From the NCBI GenBank assembly GCA_932294295.1, contig OW028579.1, positions 30,577,250 to 30,641,249 on the forward strand: a stretch of DNA of 64,000 bases, read 5' to 3'. The stretch comes from Alitta virens (Eukaryota > Annelida > Polychaeta > Phyllodocida > Nereididae). The notes beneath the pieces are model-generated. The model was not told the origin of the DNA. It did not search any database and saw only the letters and a list, made by a program, of their open reading frames with translations. The position numbers and the translations under genes were made by a program. How positions within the stretch are numbered: the first letter of the stretch is position 1; each line of letters starts with the position of its first letter. Positions 33,540 to 41,606 of this stretch are shown here, piece after piece.

Positions 33540-33926
33540 TCACTTGAAAACTCTAATCCAATTTGCTTTAAGTTTAGATTTTCGATCGTGTTGTTTAGAT
33601 GTCTTGTTGTTACGTTTGTCAGCTGTCTTGTTGTTACATTTATCACGAGTAATTGTGTGATTATGTTTTCTTTTTTTCTTTGTTAACTTCTTTATAAAAG
33701 TATTTATATCATCATGTTTAAGACCTGGAGGGTAATCAGTCTCTTTATGAGTTATATCACCTCTTGCTCTCTGTGCAGTATTTATCTTATCGTAGTGTGA
33801 TATTAAGGATTCGTCACCCTCTTTATTATCTGTAGACTGTATTAGTTTGTTATCCTTAACACTTTTAAGTTGTTCTAGCATTCTATTATATTTATCTCTA
33901 GGTATAACAATATTTTCCTCAGCCAT
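33540..33926 (-). CDS. Small lysine-rich protein, unknown
   Basis: 128 residues, ATG at 33926. The N-terminus (VIPRDKYNRMLEQLK) looks like a short coiled coil or a conserved peptide. The second half is strongly basic (KKLTKKKRKHNHT, DKRNNKTSKQHDRKSK), suggesting nucleic-acid binding. It overlaps the end of the upstream 108-residue gene by eight bases, as in a compact unspliced late cluster. Small basic proteins next to the packaging ATPase occur in other Polintons; a core or DNA-condensing role is an inference. Confidence 0.75.
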   Translation of the reverse strand: MAEENIVIPRDKYNRMLEQLKSVKDNKLIQSTDNKEGDESLISHYDKINTAQRARGDITHKETDYPPGLKHDDINTFIKKLTKKKRKHNHTITRDKCNNKTADKRNNKTSKQHDRKSKLKANWIRVFK

Positions 33927-34245
33927 GGCCTACAACTGCAACAAGCTTAGGCAGAACACTTTTTATCAGTAACGTTATAACATCTGCTTTACTGGTGATT
34001 AAATGACGTCGAGTGTTAAGTGTTGCATGTTTGTCAGCCAAATCTCTAATGACGCGTTTGTACAATTTAAGAGACTTCTTATAGCCTCGTTTTAATGTCA
34101 CAATGCCTGTGAGAATATTTCTAGCTATTTCAACCACTGCCAGAATCTGACTCTTACTGATATGTGATAAGATAGCTTTAACTTGATCCTTGCTAAGTAA
34201 AGCCACGGCTTTTAAAAAAGTAATGTTCTCTTTGATCTGTTTCAT
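33919..34245 (-). CDS. Small Polinton core-like protein with hydrophobic C-terminus
   Basis: 108 residues. Its ATG overlaps the stop of the ATPase gene (ATGA at 34245-34242). The layout is typical of a widespread small Polinton protein: a helical start (LKAVALLSKDQVKAILSHIS), a central helix (VVEIARNILTGIV), a basic stretch (KRGYKKSLKLYKRVIRDLADK) and a hydrophobic end (ITLLIKSVLPKLVAVVG). In related elements (adintovirus literature) such proteins are compared with adenovirus core or membrane-active proteins. That homology is not shown by this sequence. Location beside capsid and ATPase genes supports a virion role. Confidence 0.8.
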   Translation of the reverse strand: MKQIKENITFLKAVALLSKDQVKAILSHISKSQILAVVEIARNILTGIVTLKRGYKKSLKLYKRVIRDLADKHATLNTRRHLITSKADVITLLIKSVLPKLVAVVGHG

Positions 34246-34919
34246 GATTGAGGGAGAAACACAATCGTTTCCTCACCTGGAAATATATTAGAACGTAATT
34301 TATATCGTTTGTCAACATTGGGTGATAAATCAATTATTAAATAACCATAACTCCTTTTAGTAGCACGTTCATAACTGTCCATGAAATACTTCGTTTCACC
34401 AGGTAGAACCTGGCTTGCTAAAGATGATACCTGGCGGCCATTTCTATGATTACGAAAAAGGCATATACAGTGAGAATTTCTACTAATTAATCTAGCAGCT
34501 TTACTTTCATAAAACATGTCCTGTAAAGTTATAATACATGAAACATGACAATGGTGGCTAAGAACGCATACTATTTCAGCAACATGTGAACCCTGAAGGT
34601 TATCATTTAAATTACTCATTTGGTCATCAAGAACAAGTAAACTGTGAGCTCTGTATGTTTCCCAGAGCTCTGTCAAATATTTTTTTGATGGAATGTCTTT
34701 CCTAAATTCTATAATATCGCCTAAGATATTTTCTAGGTCACCGAAATTATCCTGCCATACAGAGTATACATATATTATCTTTTCAACTTGAGGTGTAAAC
34801 ATTGCCTTATAATTTATTAACAAACGTTTAACAAACTCCGTTTTTCCTGCCTGTGTAGCGCCCTGTACTGATATATTCTTCGGTAGTTGAAAAGGTATCA
34901 AACATGCTTGCTCTGTCAT
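34242..34919 (-). CDS. A32/FtsK-HerA-type DNA packaging ATPase
   Basis: 225 residues from the ATG at 34919. Walker A is GATQAGKT at residues 20-27; Walker B is LLVLDDQM at about 94-101, with the paired acidic residues present. A later ITLQDMFY segment fits the sensor region. The size suits the single-domain packaging ATPases of Polintons and related double-jelly-roll viruses, which pump DNA into the capsid. It sits between the major capsid gene (35 bases upstream) and the small core-like gene, with which it shares an ATGA overlap. Confidence 0.93.
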   Translation of the reverse strand: MTEQACLIPFQLPKNISVQGATQAGKTEFVKRLLINYKAMFTPQVEKIIYVYSVWQDNFGDLENILGDIIEFRKDIPSKKYLTELWETYRAHSLLVLDDQMSNLNDNLQGSHVAEIVCVLSHHCHVSCIITLQDMFYESKAARLISRNSHCICLFRNHRNGRQVSSLASQVLPGETKYFMDSYERATKRSYGYLIIDLSPNVDKRYKLRSNIFPGEETIVFLPQS

Positions 34920-34953
34920 GATGTAACAGTTATGACTGATGTTTGTGTACTAA

Positions 34954-36381
34954 CTATACATCCGTCACACCGCGGTATTTATCAATAGTAACTGTGGCTG
35001 GAAACTTTGCAAAAACAATAAGTGTTGTGGGTTCTGGTAAAGCCGCAGCAAATCTTAGACTGATGCGTAAATTACCTGTGCGCTTTAATGGCAGGATATC
35101 GTCATTGCTAGAAATATATTGAGAATCAGCAACAAATCTATAGAATGTATAACCTTGCATATATTCTTCGCGTGAAAGAGGATTAAAATGGTCACCATAC
35201 TCAATTCCGCAAAGTGTTTTGTATGCATCTATGTATGAGCTTGTTTCGGGTGTTTTGTTATATGAAGGTATGATGGGGCCTTGACCTAGGTCATGACCAT
35301 CTACAGTTACTTGGATGAAATTGAGAGAAGTGTGTTCAAACATAAACGGATTTGTAAACAGAGTGCCATGATTACTAACATCTGTAACTAAACCGCAAAC
35401 CATCTCGCATGGTACTCGTCCTGCAAAAGGATCATTAACAGTACATGAAAACTGTCCTTTACCCAGTGTGAATTTTTTAACCTCTGTTTTAATATATGGG
35501 AAAATAGCTTGTTTGTTATGCATTATTTCAGCATGAGATACCAATATTTCGGGTATTACTTCGATCATTGAAACACTTAAGGAAGCTCTAGTAATCTGTA
35601 CTTTATAACCACCAGCTGTCAGCTCAGGAGCCATTAAGCAGAACTCAGGTGTGCTAGGATATAATGTGATACCTAGATTAACACCATTTGGTATGAACTT
35701 GTATATCTCTAAAATATCACAGTACAAGTTACCTGACATATCTACCTCATTGGAGTTAGCAAAGAAACTAGATCTTTTTGTTAACCCTTTGTTATCTCCT
35801 AATTGCCAATTAGGATCTCCTAACTCTCCAGGTGTATCCTTGTAAAACATCCCCATTTGGAGAGTAGTATTTTTCATCTCTGTGTTGGTATGTAGTAAAG
35901 CTTTGAAATAAGCTAGATATGGATACGATTCATCAGAATGTGTCAGCACTTTATTCTGTAGTGCTACATCAACACGGCTAAACATTGAATGCATAAAATT
36001 GTTAACCACGCCAACAGTAGCCTGTTTAGTAGACGTGTCAGCAGAGGTTGAGGTACTAGCTGCAGCATCTGTGCTTTCTTCATCTTTTGCTCTCTTCTCT
36101 CTACTATTGCTATCTTTTGCTACTGTGACAGGCTCTATACTAACTCCATTTTGTCTTACAATTTTGCACGTAATATTAAGCCGTGTTCTGCGAAGATCTA
36201 AATAATTACTACTATTATTATTAATTTGAAACTGTATAACGCCTTGAGTTGAAAAATCATTTACAGGATAAAAAGTTGTTATATGATTATTCTTAATGCC
36301 TACATTTTGTATAGGTTTCTGGAATATTGCTAATTCTTCCGAATAACCTATATATGCATCATCTAACACTTCTTGGGTCAT
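34954..36381 (-). CDS. Double-jelly-roll major capsid protein (Polinton PY)
   Basis: 475 residues, taking the ATG at 36381; the open frame extends five codons upstream to a TTG. Landmarks of Polinton major capsid proteins: an N-terminal strand pattern (QFQINNNSSNYLDLRRTRLN), an acidic/serine-rich low-complexity loop near residue 95-120, a middle KFTLGKGQFSC...DPFAGRVPCEMVCGLV block, then NPFMFEHTSLNFIQVTVDGH, and a C-terminal GNLRISLRFAAALPEPTTLI strand. Length is close to the usual 450-650. It forms the trimeric capsomer of the icosahedral shell in this group. The frame is intact and followed closely by the ATPase gene. Confidence 0.88.
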   Translation of the reverse strand: MTQEVLDDAYIGYSEELAIFQKPIQNVGIKNNHITTFYPVNDFSTQGVIQFQINNNSSNYLDLRRTRLNITCKIVRQNGVSIEPVTVAKDSNSREKRAKDEESTDAAASTSTSADTSTKQATVGVVNNFMHSMFSRVDVALQNKVLTHSDESYPYLAYFKALLHTNTEMKNTTLQMGMFYKDTPGELGDPNWQLGDNKGLTKRSSFFANSNEVDMSGNLYCDILEIYKFIPNGVNLGITLYPSTPEFCLMAPELTAGGYKVQITRASLSVSMIEVIPEILVSHAEIMHNKQAIFPYIKTEVKKFTLGKGQFSCTVNDPFAGRVPCEMVCGLVTDVSNHGTLFTNPFMFEHTSLNFIQVTVDGHDLGQGPIIPSYNKTPETSSYIDAYKTLCGIEYGDHFNPLSREEYMQGYTFYRFVADSQYISSNDDILPLKRTGNLRISLRFAAALPEPTTLIVFAKFPATVTIDKYRGVTDV

Positions 36382-36392
36382 CCTGTAATTAC

Positions 36393-36857
36393 TCAAACAT
36401 CAAAAACGTCCTTAGTTCTCTGTATAACCTTGTCTACAGTTTTCTTCAGCTTCTTTCTTTTTTCTATGATGCTCTTTTGCGAGAATTGCCTTTTACCTGA
36501 GGTCTTACTGCTAGCGCCGCTCAGTATTGAGTGAGCAGGTTGTATTTTACGTTCTACATTTATATCTGCAACTTCGACCTCTATGTCATTTAATGCTCTA
36601 AGACGTTGTACCTCTGTAGGATCAATAACTTCTACTTTATCCAACGTTTTGTCATGTACAGTTTTAGTGCCTTTTTTTGGTTTATTGACCATTATTATAC
36701 GTCCCATGCGTACTTTAGTACAACTATTGTTGCTACCCTGACGCGATGTAATAATATGCTGGGTCATAACACCATCCGCCTGGTTCTTGAAGTGTTTTAG
36801 TAAAATATCGTAATCTACACCTCTACTAAGAGAGTAATATTGCGACTTATCGGCCAT
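36393..36857 (-). CDS. Basic protein between the capsid genes, unknown
   Basis: 154 residues from the ATG at 36857; the stop lies 11 bases before the major capsid ATG. It is positively charged, with a lysine-rich C-terminal helix (SIIEKRKKLKKTVDKVIQ) and a central region rich in V/E (DIEVEVADINVERK). No signal peptide or membrane segment. Its position between penton and major capsid genes suggests a minor virion component. I do not recognise the family. Confidence 0.75.
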   Translation of the reverse strand: MADKSQYYSLSRGVDYDILLKHFKNQADGVMTQHIITSRQGSNNSCTKVRMGRIIMVNKPKKGTKTVHDKTLDKVEVIDPTEVQRLRALNDIEVEVADINVERKIQPAHSILSGASSKTSGKRQFSQKSIIEKRKKLKKTVDKVIQRTKDVFDV

Positions 36858-36893
36858 ACTTGTTATGCTATATATAATTATCCTTTAACTAAT

Positions 36894-37319
36894 CTATTCT
36901 ACTAATCTGAAATGGAGTGTTCCGTTAACTTTACCTTGTTTGAATGACGGACAAACTCCAGAACTATCTGTTAAATATATATCTATAATGTCTAAACTAT
37001 CCACACCTAGTTGTATATAGCGAGGGTTATCAAAGTATACTGGTGCCCCCTTACTAATCTGGTTAAAATATACTCTGTTTAATATAGGCGAAAGACTGGA
37101 ATTAAAGGGACTAGGTTTACATATGGATGAGTTGATAGAAATATATATAGAATGATATTTATCAAGAGGTCTAGGTAGATCAATATCAAGTAGAGCTACC
37201 TCCCATTTACCTTGAGGTAAGAAAGTTATCCTACCGGGTAATTTAACTCTAAATGATGTTGGGGAGTTACCATGAAAATAATTACCGCTGTCAACATCTG
37301 ATGAAATATACACAAACAT
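36894..37319 (-). CDS. Penton-like minor capsid protein (Polinton PX type), short form
   Basis: 141 residues from the ATG at 37319, whose first base overlaps the integrase stop. The N-terminal pattern (SSDVDSGNYFHGNSPTSFRV, then LPGRI, then GKWEVALLDIDLPRP) matches the start of minor jelly-roll/penton proteins of Polintons, in which a strand-rich segment ends in W-E-V-x-L. Short for a full single jelly roll (often longer), so the C-terminal part may be reduced. Assigned from pattern and from position beside the major capsid gene. Confidence 0.65.
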   Translation of the reverse strand: MFVYISSDVDSGNYFHGNSPTSFRVKLPGRITFLPQGKWEVALLDIDLPRPLDKYHSIYISINSSICKPSPFNSSLSPILNRVYFNQISKGAPVYFDNPRYIQLGVDSLDIIDIYLTDSSGVCPSFKQGKVNGTLHFRLVE

Positions 37320-38449
37320 TATTTTTTACCTATATACTTCCTTACTGATGTAGAAGGTATATACGTATTAAACTTGTCAGAGTAACCATACCATTTAACC
37401 AAACTGAGTTTCCTTCCTTTAACTTTTTTGGTACTTATAACTCTATCGATCTTATACGTTATATCTTCGAGTTGCTGTACAGGTGTTACCATTAGTTCTT
37501 CAGTATAAAATGATCCTTTGATTTTATCACCGTTGAGATCTTGTACTTTATACCTAGGCGGGTGTGATGGTATCCTATTGTAAACTGTAAATAGTTCTTC
37601 TGTCCATTTCTCGTGATACCCTCGTGAAAAAGGTCTAACAGCTAAACTCAGTCTCACAATATTGCCTATATTTAGAGTGAACCTTACTGGTGTTTTAGCC
37701 CATCTGTTGAGAATAGGTATATATACTCGTTCATATACATCGTGCGAATTTTCTGTATTGACATCAGCAGGCGCCATATTGATAGAACTGTGAACAGTAT
37801 TATTATAACTTCTCATAACATCGTCTAAAATGTCTATGTACATTACTGTTTGTTGTTCGTAGAAATACTTGAAAAGTTTATTTTCTAATGTACGATTGAA
37901 TCGTTCGCTATATGATGCCTTGTGACGTCCATAAGCAATTATATGATTAATACCTTTATCTTTTAGCATTTTTTGAAATGGTGCTCCTGTATATTCACCA
38001 CCTTGGTCCGTGCGTAACGATTTGCATAGTCTATTGGAAGTATTAACAATATCTGTAAAAACTGTAGCGACATCTGCAGACCTCTTTGATTTAAGAGCTC
38101 TTGCCCATGTATAGCGCGAAAAAATATCTATACATATTAAGATATATTTGTAACCCTTATTATATCTTGCTAAATCGTCTAACTGAATAATATCGCTATC
38201 CCATTGCTCATCTATATGTTCTACTATTATATGCTCAGTTTTGAATAAACGTTGAGGTGTACTGTGAATAAGATGTGTCGTCTGCTCTTTCAACCATTTA
38301 CTTACTAAGTTTAATGTTATACCTGGTGGTTTGAGCTGTATCTTTTTTATCTCGCTCCATAACTTACGCAAACCCGAGTAGCTGCTAGGTTGTCCTAATG
38401 TGTAGTAAACACCTCTTAAAAACAAATCGATTTCCTTCGACTTAGCCAT
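37319..38449 (-). CDS. int: RVE-type integrase with C-terminal chromodomain
   Basis: 376 residues from the ATG at 38449; the open frame continues 18 codons upstream from a GTG that is not a likely start. The catalytic core carries D91 (IIQLDDLARYNKGYKYIL), D148 (SLRTDQGGEY) and E182 (YSERFNRTLEN), a D-D-33-E arrangement as in retroviral-type integrases. The C-terminus (about 331-372, YKIDRVI...LVKWYGYSDKFNTYIP) is a chromodomain, which may tether insertion to modified histones. It makes the 6-bp duplication seen at the element's ends. All catalytic residues are present. Upstream (38586-38654) lie two TGACGTCA sites. Confidence 0.96.
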   Translation of the reverse strand: MAKSKEIDLFLRGVYYTLGQPSSYSGLRKLWSEIKKIQLKPPGITLNLVSKWLKEQTTHLIHSTPQRLFKTEHIIVEHIDEQWDSDIIQLDDLARYNKGYKYILICIDIFSRYTWARALKSKRSADVATVFTDIVNTSNRLCKSLRTDQGGEYTGAPFQKMLKDKGINHIIAYGRHKASYSERFNRTLENKLFKYFYEQQTVMYIDILDDVMRSYNNTVHSSINMAPADVNTENSHDVYERVYIPILNRWAKTPVRFTLNIGNIVRLSLAVRPFSRGYHEKWTEELFTVYNRIPSHPPRYKVQDLNGDKIKGSFYTEELMVTPVQQLEDITYKIDRVISTKKVKGRKLSLVKWYGYSDKFNTYIPSTSVRKYIGKK

Positions 38450-38585
38450 GTTTCTAAAAAAAATAGTGTACTGATATATTATGTGTAATATATATCCTAA
38501 CACATGTATTAAGTAGTATTAACCACACGTCATATGATTTTTCTCAAATGACTGTTTATTGTTCAAAACAAAATATATACATACA

Positions 38586-38654
38586 AAACAAAGTAACATC
38601 TGACGTCATGTGTTAAACACTAACACAAAGTAACATCTGACGTCATGTGTTAAA
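38586..38654. promoter_or_regulatory. Duplicated CRE-bearing repeat upstream of integrase
   Basis: CAAAGTAACATCTGACGTCA followed by TGTGTTAAA occurs twice, about 37 bp apart, with perfect TGACGTCA palindromes at 38601-38608 and 38638-38645. TGACGTCA is the CREB/ATF site. They lie about 150-200 bases upstream of the integrase ATG on the minus strand. Confidence 0.6.
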
Positions 38655-38869
38655 TACTAGTTTTATTAACATGTAATTTAATACAATATATAATACATTT
38701 TCCCCATATATCATCTTATATACACGTTAGCATCCTCTCTGAAACAAAAATATATGTCAATTGTTACCTTGGTATATATACATGTGTCTACAATTATATA
38801 TACATGTGTCTACAAATTAATTGTTGTATTGATGTATATACTAACCTTTAAAGCATCGTTTTGAGTGAG

Positions 38870-39319
38870 CTACAGTTGGCTGGGGGTTTCATAGTAAGGA
38901 TCGCTTCTACAAACTTCAACATTAACTATGGTTCTATAAGCAGTATTATACTTATCAATATCTATGTTATCATTATAGTTCTTTAAACAAGTGATAAGGT
39001 CTGTGTAAGACTCATCGCTCCTCGTTATCTCTATATAATGTTCTTCAGCACACATTAAACACTGTACAATATTATACGCAACCCATGTGAGATTATATGT
39101 ATCTTTTTGCGAAGTTTTGCAGTCACCTAAAGCATAAAATTTAACAACCCAGTCAGAACAAAGTTTCATACACAGTGCTGGTGTACCAGAGCGATAATAA
39201 TCGCTTATACATTCATTTAATGTATCAAAGACATTCTCCGATCTGTATAACAATGTTAAACATTTAGAATCCTCACAATCAGGATATGAATACGCGCACC
39301 ATGTTATTGTATAAGACAT
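38870..39319 (-). CDS. Unknown protein with internal duplication
   Basis: 149 residues from the ATG at 39319; the frame opens three codons earlier at a GTG. It is the outermost right-arm gene. Two halves repeat a pattern: YTITWCAY...C...LLYRSENVFDTLNECISDYY near the start and YNLTWVAY...C..C...ITRSDESYTDLITCLKNYN near residue 90-135, i.e. T-W-x-A-Y, then R-S-[ED], then L-x-x-C-[IL]-x-x-Y. Cysteine-rich, no signal peptide or membrane segment. Not a protease: no recognisable His/Cys motif. Family unknown. Confidence 0.7.
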   Translation of the reverse strand: MSYTITWCAYSYPDCEDSKCLTLLYRSENVFDTLNECISDYYRSGTPALCMKLCSDWVVKFYALGDCKTSQKDTYNLTWVAYNIVQCLMCAEEHYIEITRSDESYTDLITCLKNYNDNIDIDKYNTAYRTIVNVEVCRSDPYYETPSQL

Positions 39320-39412
39320 GTCAATCACTGTTATAGAGTTATATCAAGAGCTACCCTTTCACCTCGCAATCAAATACTACTCAGATTACCTAGTCCCCAA
39401 ATATTTACTACA

Positions 39413-39592
39413 CAGCTCCACCACGTGACCAATCTTAAACTTCTATAGCTCCACCTGGTGTCTCAATACTCAAAACTTCGATAGCTCCGCCTGGTGTCCA
39501 GATAATCAATCCTCAGCGCCACCTGGTGCCAAATCTTAATACTTACAGCTCCACCTGGTGCCAAATCTTAATACTTACAGCGCCGCCTGGCG
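39413..39592 (-). repeat. Right iteron array with CTCF-like cores
   Basis: Six units on the minus strand at about 39413-39430, 39446-39462, 39482-39498, 39514-39530, 39546-39562 and 39578-39592, spaced 32-36 bp. Cores read GGCACCAGGTGGCGCTG or GGAGCTG, with the spacer TAAGTATTAAGATTT repeated exactly. The right side has one more unit than the left, so the arrays have changed copy number. Confidence 0.75.
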
Positions 39593-39664
39593 ATATTCCG
39601 GAGGTTTACGATAACCTGGTGATAATTCGCGGCGAAGGGGGTTTATACTGTACCGGTAACTACT
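39551..39664 (-). repeat. Right terminal inverted repeat of the Polinton
   Basis: Reverse complement identical to 22116-22229, ending GTACCGGTAACTACT. Confidence 0.95.
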
Positions 39665-39670
39665 ATTAAA
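39665..39670. repeat. Right 6-bp target-site duplication (ATTAAA)
   Basis: Matches 22110-22115 exactly. Confidence 0.95.
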
Positions 39671-40293
39671 GCCAAATTGTCAACAATGTTGCACTGTTAC
39701 CCATCAACAATGTTGCACTGTTACCCATGTGACCCATCAATGGACATCTATAGCACTATCACTATCCGCAAAATTACCAACGTAATCAATATATGAGTCC
39801 GCACCTAATCCATTAGACAAGATACTATCGAAAATAGTTTTCTTACTTCAGACACTGATTTGTTATATGCCAAGTCATGATTTACTATCACATAGACCTA
39901 TTTGGATTCACACTCATATGATTACTCAATGAGAAAATTGTGTGGTTTAAAAAGACCTTGAGCACCATTTTTGTCTCATGAAGTCAGACTGCTCATAATG
40001 TACGGCTCTTTGGGGTTTCTTTTATGTTCTGTACCTATAGCTATGGGAAATGGAACCTCTGGAAGATTTTTTAATTTTTTTGTTGATTATATTGATTTGA
40101 TATAATTATGCTAATATTTTGTTAATAACTACTACTATGAATTCCAAAAATCCTATCACACCTGCCAGCTGATGTCAATGTCAATGTCTCAACGCTACTA
40201 TGTCAGCTTATATGGTGATCAGTTTAACATTATATCTACAGTGATTGACTATCAGATATCATCATTTATTCATTATTTTGTAATTTATCTCAG

Positions 40294-40435
40294 GGATGAA
40301 GTTCGAAAGCGATCGGAAAGTGTGAAGGAAGGGGGACCAACTCTGGACGCCATCTTGGAAGCATCTCATTGTGACCAGGAGAGTAACGGTCTCAGCGTAC
40401 CGTTGGTTCGCGGTCTAAGGTCTCAGAAGATTTGA
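40294..40435 (+). CDS. Terminal cytoplasmic exon of the host EGF membrane protein
   Basis: The acceptor TAATTTATCTCAG ends at 40293. Its first base completes the CA left by the exon ending at 21502, after which 46 codons run to a TGA at 40433. The peptide is charged and hydrophilic (DEVRKRSESVKEGGP, then LDAILEASHCDQESNG, ending RGLRSQKI), as expected for a cytoplasmic tail. Base composition is clearly richer in G/C than the flanks. The intron 21503-40293 is 18.8 kb, of which 17.5 kb is the Polinton. Confidence 0.7.
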
Positions 40436-40945
40436 ATTCAGCGCGCACGATGAACTTCTACGATCTCATATCATGGAAACTAAATTATTAGCCTTGTTGC
40501 TGTTTTGAACACATGTCCTCGGTGTTATAAGGCAGCAAATTGGCCTCTTTGCCAGTTGCTATTCGATTGGCAGGTTATTGTATATAACATATTAACCTGC
40601 GAACCCATTTATATCCACTGTATATATATATTAATATACCTTGCATATTGATAACCATACATATACTGTAATACAATATATGTTAACAATAACTTCAAAC
40701 AAACTGGCCATATTTTGTATTGTATTTTAAAATGCACTCGTTTTTCCATCCACTAATTTTGTACAGTTTGTAACAAGGTTTTTGCAATGATAATAACTCC
40801 AAGCTTAAATACATATTTGTTTATATAATATCAGTATATGTGAAGGTGTCAACTGTATATTTGTTTATGTATTACAAATATATATATGAGCAATGTGAAT
40901 TATTGTTTATTTAATAACTTCAGGGCAACTGATGCCCATAAAACG

Positions 40946-41290
40946 AATGGCAGTCAAAACGGCTACACGCGAAAAATGGTACAGCCAAAATCGGCAACTA
41001 AATTTTGTGGTATTCCCAAAACGGCTACAACCAGAACAGCTACAATGAAACAGATGACCAAAACGTCAACATGCCTATGTCAAAACGGCTTCAAGCTATG
41101 TCTACAAATGCCCAAAACGGCTACAGTCATAAAATCCATGTCCAAAACGGCTACACTTTTATTCACCAAAACGTCAAATTTCCATGATGAAGACAAGGGG
41201 CAGATCAATACGACAGTTATTTTACAAAGTCTGTAGACTTTTTGGTCTGTAGACGTTTTGGTAATTTGGCTGTAGCCGTTTTGGCATCAT
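40946..41290. repeat. Degenerate CAAAACGGCTACA repeat with inverted units
   Basis: CAAAACGGCTACA or close variants occur about eight times between 40955 and 41155. Inverted units (GTAGACGTTTTGG, TGTAGCCGTTTTGG) follow at 41235-41285, so the region can fold back. The ORFs of NGY/NGYT repeats here are a consequence. Confidence 0.75.
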
Positions 41291-41297
41291 TGTTATC

Positions 41298-41606
41298 GGG
41301 GGGGGGGGGGGGGAGCACTGTGGACGTTATGGTTAAGGACTATGGTTAAGGACTAAAAAAGCATGTTGATTTAGACATCTTAGCCCTATTGATGAAAAGT
41401 TGTTTTCATGAGGAAAAATATTGATATACTGGGTTGCTTGAGTTCCTAATTATCGGGGGGGAAGCACTGTGGACGTTATGGTTAAGGACTATGGTTAAGG
41501 ACTAAAAAAGCATGTTGATTTAGACATCTTAGCCCTACTGATGAAAAGTTGTTTTCATGAGGAAAAATATTGATATACTGGGTTGCTTGAGTTCCTAATT
41601 ATCGGT
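41298..41606. repeat. 149-bp tandem duplication with G-run junctions
   Basis: AGCACTGTGGACGTTATGG at 41314 recurs at 41463, and the rest of the unit (ending GAGTTCCTAATTATCGG) is nearly identical. A 16-base G run precedes copy 1 and a 7-base G run precedes copy 2. Within each copy GGTTAAGGACTAT is itself doubled. Confidence 0.85.

Larger units (their letters stand above)
22116..39664. mobile_element. Complete Maverick/Polinton element (17,549 bp)
   Basis: Bounded by inverted repeats beginning AGTAGTTACCGGTACAG and flanked by a perfect ATTAAA duplication. It encodes protein-primed PolB, an RVE-type integrase with chromodomain, an A32-type ATPase, a double-jelly-roll major capsid protein, a penton-like protein and accessory genes. 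Left-arm genes are on the plus strand, right-arm genes on the minus strand, and the arms converge near 30.6 kb. Every core frame is open over its full length, and the terminal repeats are identical over 114 bp. So insertion is recent and the copy may be functional, except that no cysteine protease was found. It interrupts the last intron of the host EGF gene. Confidence 0.97.
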
